Shown here piece by piece: positions 59,441 through 64,000 of a stretch of 64,000 bases of DNA. Positions within the stretch are counted from its first letter, which is position 1. Each line of letters starts with the position of its first letter. Under the pieces are notes generated by a model, which searched no databases, was not told where the DNA came from, and was given only the letters and a program-made list of their open reading frames with translations. The position numbers and the translations under genes are program-made. Source of the stretch: Caldifarciminota bacterium (GTDB taxonomy: Bacteria; Hydrothermota; Hydrothermia; LBFQ01; DSFT01); NCBI GenBank assembly GCA_025060695.1, contig JANXBH010000001.1, forward strand, positions 62,001 to 126,000, in the 5' to 3' direction.

Positions 59441-61711
59441 TGAGAATAATAATATGGAAAAGACTAAAACCATAAAAGTAAAAATGGAAATTATTAAAGA
59501 CGAAATTTCTAATTTTGGTTCATATTTAAAAACTACTACATGACTTCCTTTATCTAATGCAATAGCCATTTGAAGATAGTTAACTATATAAATTTTCTTT
59601 TCTTTCCCATTAACGAAAGCTTTCCACTGCTTATGGTAATTATTGGAAAAGACTAAATATGCAGGATTTTCTAAGTCAACTTTAAGCTTTGCATAATTTT
59701 CAGATAAATTCATAACCTCAATATTTCCATTTATTTTATCTAAGTTTATTTTCTCAACCGGCTCACTTTCAAAAATAAGCTTTCCTTGATAATTTCTTAC
59801 ATCCGAAATAGGATTATTTGAAACTTTGTACGAACTGGCTAAATAAAAAATAGGATAATAATTTGGATTTTCGTAAATTTCGTATATTCCATCATCGTAT
59901 ACCTTTTTATAGTTTCTTACATATTCCTGGAAAAGTTTTACAATTGGTTCGTCTGATACTTCTGGAAGTTTTTGTGTAATTACAAATCTAATAGATAGAA
60001 CATCACTTAATTTAGGATTCTTTAGTATTTCAGTTGTTGTTGCAGGATTTAGCATAAGTCTATTTTCTGCTCCAATAATACTAAATAGTCTGTGAGGTTG
60101 AACTCCGTGATGACCACCAATTGTTCTAATTTCTTTTAGTGTAAAATAATTGTCATCTGTTCTGTATGCAAATGGAAATACATTAAAATAACCTTTTTGA
60201 TTTTTTAAAAACATTACCACACTATCACTTTTGAATATATGCTCTTCGTTATCTACATATCTAATAAAGTTCTTTGAAATTAAATATAGGTCAATACCAC
60301 TTATAATGCTTAGAAATAAAACTAAGTTCCTATGGCTTATCCAATTATTTATGTGGGAAAGTATTAGAACTGATGCTAATGTAGAGAATAAAAATGTCAT
60401 AAATATAGAAAATCTTATTTTGTCAATTTCATACAAAACTATTTGGGCTTTATCAATAGGATTATTAAATATGCCGTTTATCAAGGATTCAGATGAGAAT
60501 AACCAGAAAATTAAAAGCGAAATTGGAATTAAAAATAGAAGTTTAGTATAAACTCTTGGATTTTCCTTTAAATTTTTTAGTGTAATAGCGGAAATTAAAA
60601 TTGCGGAAAATACGCAAAGATAAAAAGCCATAGAAGGTGCTCTAAATTTTTGATATGCAGGTAGTACAGTCCATATGATTTTATATAAAAATGTAGAACC
60701 TCCAAGTGAAATAATTGAAAAGAAAACAAAAGAAAATATTAGAAAATTTCTTAGTCTGTTTTCTATCTTGTTTAAAAAACTTAAAATAAAGAGTAAAAAT
60801 ACTACTATACCAAAGTATTCGGAATTTATTTTAAATGCATTAGGACCCCAATAGAATGAATAGTTAGTATCTTCTAATGAAAAACCACTAAATCCACCAA
60901 TGAAAGAAGATATAAAATCTTGCCATCCAAGTGACCAAGTAGTAGCAAACTCATAACTTTCAATTTGTCCTCTTTGAGAATAGTTAATAGTATAATCGTA
61001 TATAGGTAGGAATTGACCAAAGAAAATTAGTATAGAAAGAAGCAAACTAAAAATGCCAAGAGAAAAAACCCTTATAAGTTTTTTATTATTTTCTTTAAAA
61101 ACAAAATAGCTTTCATATAATACATAGAAAAATGTAAAAAGGACTAAGTAATAAATCATTTGAATATGAGCATTTAGAGAAATTAAGCTTGTAAATAGTG
61201 ATAAAAGCAAGGCATTTTTAAAGCTTGGATTTATGAAGATTTCTCTTAAATATAGAAAGTAAAAGGGAAGAATTGAAACTATTGCAAATTTTCCAAGATG
61301 ACCACTATATAAATAACCAAAAAATATACCACTTAGCATAAAGGATACAGCGGAAAATAGTGCAATAACTTTATCACTCAATATTCTATTTACCAAAATG
61401 AACATCCCAATACCTGCAATAATTAAATGAAAAATTATCCAATAGTTTAAAAAGAACTTTGCAGGCAAAATAATAAGTAATAGAAAAAATGGATAAAAAC
61501 CAAATTGTAATGTTGGTATTGTAGGCATGCCATAAAAGATATAAGGATTCCAAAAAGGAAAACTTCCGCTTAGTATTTCTTTTCTTATAAACTCATAGAG
61601 ATATATGCCATCAGTTATCGCATCGGTCATTATAAGTAGATTTCCAAGCAATGCTTTAAAAAGTAAAAATATTGGAATAATAGAAACTATTAGTATTTCT
61701 AAATTTTTCAT
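59426..61711 (-). CDS. YfhO-family membrane protein, second copy
   Basis: A 761-residue polytopic protein, a distant paralogue of that at 25102. About eleven helices include FPFWNPYIFYGMPTIPTLQFG near residue 55 and AHIQMIYYLV near residue 180. A soluble part carries FRAPSMAFYL earlier and NNYHKQWKAFVNGKEKKIYIV near residue 690, the YfhO C-terminal strand. A final helix and RRK follow. Probable GT-C type glycosyltransferase. The ATG is 8 nt after a promoter-like box. Confidence 0.8.
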   Translation of the reverse strand: MKNLEILIVSIIPIFLLFKALLGNLLIMTDAITDGIYLYEFIRKEILSGSFPFWNPYIFYGMPTIPTLQFGFYPFFLLLIILPAKFFLNYWIIFHLIIAGIGMFILVNRILSDKVIALFSAVSFMLSGIFFGYLYSGHLGKFAIVSILPFYFLYLREIFINPSFKNALLLSLFTSLISLNAHIQMIYYLVLFTFFYVLYESYFVFKENNKKLIRVFSLGIFSLLLSILIFFGQFLPIYDYTINYSQRGQIESYEFATTWSLGWQDFISSFIGGFSGFSLEDTNYSFYWGPNAFKINSEYFGIVVFLLFILSFLNKIENRLRNFLIFSFVFFSIISLGGSTFLYKIIWTVLPAYQKFRAPSMAFYLCVFSAILISAITLKNLKENPRVYTKLLFLIPISLLIFWLFSSESLINGIFNNPIDKAQIVLYEIDKIRFSIFMTFLFSTLASVLILSHINNWISHRNLVLFLSIISGIDLYLISKNFIRYVDNEEHIFKSDSVVMFLKNQKGYFNVFPFAYRTDDNYFTLKEIRTIGGHHGVQPHRLFSIIGAENRLMLNPATTTEILKNPKLSDVLSIRFVITQKLPEVSDEPIVKLFQEYVRNYKKVYDDGIYEIYENPNYYPIFYLASSYKVSNNPISDVRNYQGKLIFESEPVEKINLDKINGNIEVMNLSENYAKLKVDLENPAYLVFSNNYHKQWKAFVNGKEKKIYIVNYLQMAIALDKGSHVVVFKYEPKLEISSLIISIFTFMVLVFSILLFSLRRK

Positions 61712-61719
61712 GATTTTGA

Positions 61720-61729
61720 GAATTTTAAA
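61720..61729 (-). promoter_or_regulatory. putative -10 promoter box for second YfhO gene
   Basis: TTTAAAATTC preceded by C on the minus strand, 8 nt before the ATG. Confidence 0.5.
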
Positions 61730-61736
61730 GTTTTAG

Positions 61737-62714
61737 CTAACATATAGGCTCGTACAGGTTTTTCTTTACACATTCCTTGAACTTGTTTACCCTTTCCAAT
61801 CTTAAAACTTTCCTACTTTCAGCTGACTTAAATCTTTCAATCTCATAGTCCCTCCAAGGATTAAATTGCTTTAATGGCTCAACTGAAACAAAAGTCATAT
61901 AACTACTTGCAACTTTATATCTTGTTGAAGTAAGTGGCTCTTCTTTTATTATTTTTACACCAACTTCAATAGAGCGATGACCTACATAGTTTATACCAAG
62001 GTAGAAATGCAAGATATCTCCAGTTCTTACAGGACAAATAAAGTCAAACTCATCGATTGATGCAGTAAACGACGGGCTTTTCGCATACTGAACACTTAAA
62101 ATTCCACCAAGCTCATCTAACTTCTCAAACAAATAACCTGCAAACATTGTATTAGAATATATAGTTTCATATGGAAAAACAAGTTTTGCAGAATACAAAC
62201 TATAGGTAGGGACTTTTGATGTATCTAAGTCATTTATGTCTAATTTTCTATTCTTTATCCTTTCTAATCTATACGCCCTTTTTTTAAGACCCCATTCGTA
62301 TATTTGTTTTTCTTTTTCATCCTTTGGGACAACTTTTATGTCTAGCTTTCTTGGTTTTCCGCTTTCATCCACTGCAACGTATCCAAAATGAGCAAGTGTG
62401 ACTACTTTTAATTCATTATCCTTTGTTCTTTTAAATACAGTAACACCTACTTCTAAAGAACTATTAAAAGTTGCCTGCACTCTTGATCTAAAAATAAGTG
62501 TATCTCCACTATGTACAGGTTCTATAAAATCTACGCTATCCATAGAGCCAATTACAACTGGTCCTTGTGCTACTTTATTTGCAGAAAGAAGACTTGCCTG
62601 ACTTATAAGATATAACATTTTACCGCCAAACATTGTATTTGCAGGATTTATAAAATAAGGAAACACATATTCGTATATTTCTATAACTGTATCAGAAATA
62701 TTTATTTCCTTCAT
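61737..62714 (-). CDS. Acyl-CoA thioesterase with two hotdog domains
   Basis: About 325 residues. Two hotdog repeats are visible: NPANTMFGGKMLYLISQASL with GSMDSVDFIEPVHSGDTLIF in the first half, and YSNTMFAGYLFEKLDELGG with ASIDEFDFICPVRTGDIL in the second. This is the double-hotdog layout of acyl-CoA thioesterases related to YciA/ACOT. I choose the ATG at 62712-62714, 4 nt after a promoter-like box, over the TTG at 62718-62720. The box lies within the 3' end of rdgB. Confidence 0.86.
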   Translation of the reverse strand: MKEINISDTVIEIYEYVFPYFINPANTMFGGKMLYLISQASLLSANKVAQGPVVIGSMDSVDFIEPVHSGDTLIFRSRVQATFNSSLEVGVTVFKRTKDNELKVVTLAHFGYVAVDESGKPRKLDIKVVPKDEKEKQIYEWGLKKRAYRLERIKNRKLDINDLDTSKVPTYSLYSAKLVFPYETIYSNTMFAGYLFEKLDELGGILSVQYAKSPSFTASIDEFDFICPVRTGDILHFYLGINYVGHRSIEVGVKIIKEEPLTSTRYKVASSYMTFVSVEPLKQFNPWRDYEIERFKSAESRKVLRLERVNKFKECVKKNLYEPIC

Positions 62715-63294
62715 CTTCAAATTTTAAACTTAGAAAATCTCTAAGCTTTTTTAATGCAATAGCTCTATGACTAATTTTATTTTTAACTTCCATTTCTATT
62801 TCCCCAAATGTTTTTCCAATTGGTTTATAGTAAAATATTGGGTCATAACCAAAACCTTTATCTCCTCTTATTTGAAAACCAATTTCACCCTCCACCTTTC
62901 CCTCAAATACATGGCTTTCACCGTTGTTATTTATAAACACAATGACACAATGAAAATACGCACTTCTATTTTCTTTATCTTTCATAAGTTCTAAGATTTT
63001 TTCTAAATAGTCTGGATTTCCTTTTTGAAACTCAGCTGAATGAACACCGGGAAAACCACCTAACGCCTCTATAAAAATACCAGAATCATCAGATATTACT
63101 GGCATTCCTGTTATTTCATGAACTTTCTTTGCCTTAATTAGTGCATTTTCTAATAGCGTCTTTCCAGTTTCCTCTATTTGAATATCTAAACTTATATCTT
63201 CCAAAGACAGAAATTCTATATCCTTAAAGTCCTTGAAAAAATTTTTAATTTCTTCTATTTTATGTTTATTTCTTGAAGAAATTAGAATTTTCAG
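62692..63294 (-). CDS. rdgB: XTP/dITP pyrophosphatase RdgB, apparently CTG start next to tRNA-Tyr
   Basis: About 200 residues. My translation extends past the internal ATG at 63204 and gives (M)KILISSRNKHKIEEIKNFF, the standard RdgB N-terminus with the substrate-binding SRNKHK. Later come SDDSGIFIEALGGFPGVHSAEF, GEIGFQIRGDKGFGYDPIF and ISHRAIALKKL. The family Met position is a CTG at 63292-63294, and no ATG, GTG or TTG is available. The CTG is 3 nt after the tRNA-Tyr 3' end. It hydrolyses non-canonical purine nucleoside triphosphates. Confidence 0.9.
   Translation of the reverse strand: MKILISSRNKHKIEEIKNFFKDFKDIEFLSLEDISLDIQIEETGKTLLENALIKAKKVHEITGMPVISDDSGIFIEALGGFPGVHSAEFQKGNPDYLEKILELMKDKENRSAYFHCVIVFINNNGESHVFEGKVEGEIGFQIRGDKGFGYDPIFYYKPIGKTFGEIEMEVKNKISHRAIALKKLRDFLSLKFEDEGNKYF
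62719..62728 (-). promoter_or_regulatory. putative -10 promoter box for thioesterase
   Basis: TTTAAAATTT on the minus strand, inside the rdgB coding region, 4 nt before the ATG at 62714. Confidence 0.5.
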
Positions 63295-63297
63295 TAG

Positions 63298-63382
63298 TGG
63301 GCAGGGTAGGATTTGAACCTACGTAGGGCGTTAGCCCAGCAGGTTTACAGCCTGCCCCCGTTGGCCGCTTGGGTACCTGCCC
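63298..63382 (-). tRNA. tRNA-Tyr (anticodon GTA)
   Basis: A class II tRNA. The acceptor stem GGGCAGG pairs with CCTGCCC and the discriminator is A. The anticodon loop CTGTAAA gives GTA. A long variable arm and T-loop GGTTCAAATCC are present. CCA is not encoded. It lies 4 nt downstream of tRNA-Thr and 3 nt upstream of rdgB. Confidence 0.97.
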
Positions 63383-63386
63383 AAAA

Positions 63387-63459
63387 AGCCAGCGGGCGGA
63401 CTCGAACCGCCGACCTGCTGATTACAAATCAGCCGCTCTACCAACTGAGCTACGCTGGC
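63387..63459 (-). tRNA. tRNA-Thr (anticodon TGT)
   Basis: The acceptor stem GCCAGCG pairs with CGCTGGC and the discriminator is T. The anticodon loop TTTGTAA gives TGT, the D-arm is GCTCAGTTGGTAGAGC and the T-loop GGTTCGAGTCC. CCA is not encoded. The 5' end is 9 nt after a promoter-like box. Confidence 0.97.
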
Positions 63460-63464
63460 AAGGC

Positions 63465-63474
63465 TTTATAATTT
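63465..63474 (+). promoter_or_regulatory. putative -10 promoter box for C25 peptidase gene
   Basis: TTTATAATTT preceded by C, 6 nt before the ATG at 63481. Confidence 0.5.
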
Positions 63475-63478
63475 TAAA
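63469..63478 (-). promoter_or_regulatory. putative -10 promoter box for tRNA-Thr/Tyr-rdgB transcript
   Basis: TTTAAAATTA preceded by C on the minus strand, 9 nt before tRNA-Thr. It overlaps the opposing box of the C25 gene. Confidence 0.55.
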
Positions 63479-63480
63479 GT

Positions 63481-64000
63481 ATGCTTACATTACTTTTTAA
63501 CCTTTCGTTTTATTATAACGAGCAAAATATTAAAAAACTTCCCATTCTATTTGAAGAAGGTTATCCACAAATTCCATATGACTATAGACTTATTGAAATT
63601 CCTGAAAATGCAAAGAATATAAAAATTAAAAACACTTACTACCAGAAAAGTTTATACCAGTCCAATGCTATTTTAAAATACAACGACAAGATATACTACT
63701 TTGATAGAACAGGAGCGTTAAAGACTATTGATATTCCAAGAATAAACATAGGAAATAGGTTTCCGAAATCTCCTATTGAAATAAGAAGTATTGGTTATTT
63801 CAGAGAAAAGAAATATGTTCTTGTTTTTATCTATCCTATCGTTTATGAAAATGGAAATTTGTATTTAAATGAAGTTATTTCCTTTGATATTGAATATGAA
63901 GAAGAACAAAGGAACTATAGTATTAGACCATTGCCCGATAGCTTGGACTATGCGATATTAACGATAAGTTTGTTAAAAGAGCCTTTCGATTCTATTGCGC
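63481..64000 (+). CDS. Gingipain-like peptidase C25, N-terminal part
   Basis: An open frame of 173 codons that runs off the right edge. It starts MLTLLFNLSFYYNEQ, a very short possible signal. The propeptide-like part contains EEGYPQIPYDYRLIEIP, then SPIEIRSIGYFREKKYVLVFIYPIVY, and near the end DYAILTISLLKEPFDSIA, which matches the YVIIT..L...F entry into the C25 catalytic domain. The catalytic His and Cys lie outside the window. C25 proteins are secreted cysteine peptidases, in Bacteroidetes exported by the type IX system. Confidence 0.7.
   Translation, partial: MLTLLFNLSFYYNEQNIKKLPILFEEGYPQIPYDYRLIEIPENAKNIKIKNTYYQKSLYQSNAILKYNDKIYYFDRTGALKTIDIPRINIGNRFPKSPIEIRSIGYFREKKYVLVFIYPIVYENGNLYLNEVISFDIEYEEEQRNYSIRPLPDSLDYAILTISLLKEPFDSIA

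Noticed and set aside
2237-63478. The TTTAAAATTT copies as a dispersed repeat, CRISPR-like unit or transposon end
   Set aside because: The copies are short, lie only at gene or tRNA starts with fixed spacing, and have no flanking repeats, spacers or transposase.

Overview
The window is a dense, AT-rich bacterial chromosome segment with very short intergenic gaps. I see no insertion sequence, prophage, CRISPR array or rRNA. It encodes a Gram-negative envelope: two TonB-dependent receptors, a TolC-type protein, LolC/E, several lipoproteins and a MurE with the DNPR motif expected for meso-diaminopimelate. It also encodes an outer-membrane barrel protein and the start of a gingipain-like C25 peptidase. 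The polyamine locus (pyruvoyl arginine decarboxylase plus two aminopropyltransferases, one ACL5-like) points to a thermophile. MglA-type GTPase, C25 peptidase and the overall set suggest a deep lineage near the FCB group, perhaps a candidate phylum such as WOR-3/Hydrothermae. That placement is inference and weak.

Layout: 1-2230 (-) LolC/E fragment, MglA GTPase, PntB. 2272-4293 (+) PurB, FabG. 4253-11003 (-) seven-gene operon: TonB receptor, HAD phosphatase, FtsW, glycosyltransferase, ThiE, membrane-anchored protein, ABC ATPase. 11055-12570 (+) small membrane protein, DedA, HAD. 12567-15225 (-) SufC, ferritin-like protein, SufB. 15308-17830 (+) AlaRS. 17819-20283 (-) tryptophanase-like lyase, YHS-like protein, Fmt. 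20341-22806: small unknowns, slipin and an adhesin-like protein. 22799-25091: MurE, DUF4321-like protein, divergent tRNA-Leu and tRNA-Glu, ankyrin lipoprotein. 25102-29939: YfhO, Adk, AsnRS, glycosyltransferase. 29900-32828 (-) PLP enzyme, TsaB, RimI, deacetylase. 32870-34003: UPF0158 protein and CoaX. 34050-40398 (+) RNase II/R, patatin, AcpS, barrel protein, PgsA-type enzyme, hydrolase, ZIP. 40390-48236: copper/silver locus (PCuAC, TonB receptor, His-rich protein, CusB, YtkA-like lipoprotein, CusC, divergent CusA). 48238-52787 (-) polyamine operon ending in a UbiA-TPR fusion. 52812-56834 (-) RimP, NusA, IF2, DUF503. 56859-61711: biotin carboxylase, CcdA, second YfhO. 61737-63459 (-) tRNA-Thr, tRNA-Tyr, RdgB, thioesterase. 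From 63481 (+) C25 peptidase.

The most striking signal is regulatory. A near-invariant element, TTTAAAATTT usually preceded by C, stands about 4-8 nt before the start codon of nearly every operon-leading gene and 8-9 nt before the mature 5' end of three tRNAs. The simplest reading is a -10 promoter box placed so that mRNAs begin at or within a few nt of the start codon (leaderless), while many operon-internal genes overlap their neighbour or have Shine-Dalgarno sites. Using this spacing as a ruler, several genes appear to begin with non-standard codons (ATA in coaX and a PCuAC lipoprotein, ATT in a tolC-like gene, CTG in rdgB and perhaps a ZIP gene). Three protein genes start 1-3 nt after a tRNA. 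The same ruler fixes unusually short secretion signals on many exported proteins. A T8 tract separates a YtkA-like lipoprotein from an N-terminally incomplete CusB, suggesting a frameshift fusion. All but one of eleven convergent gene pairs overlap at their 3' ends.
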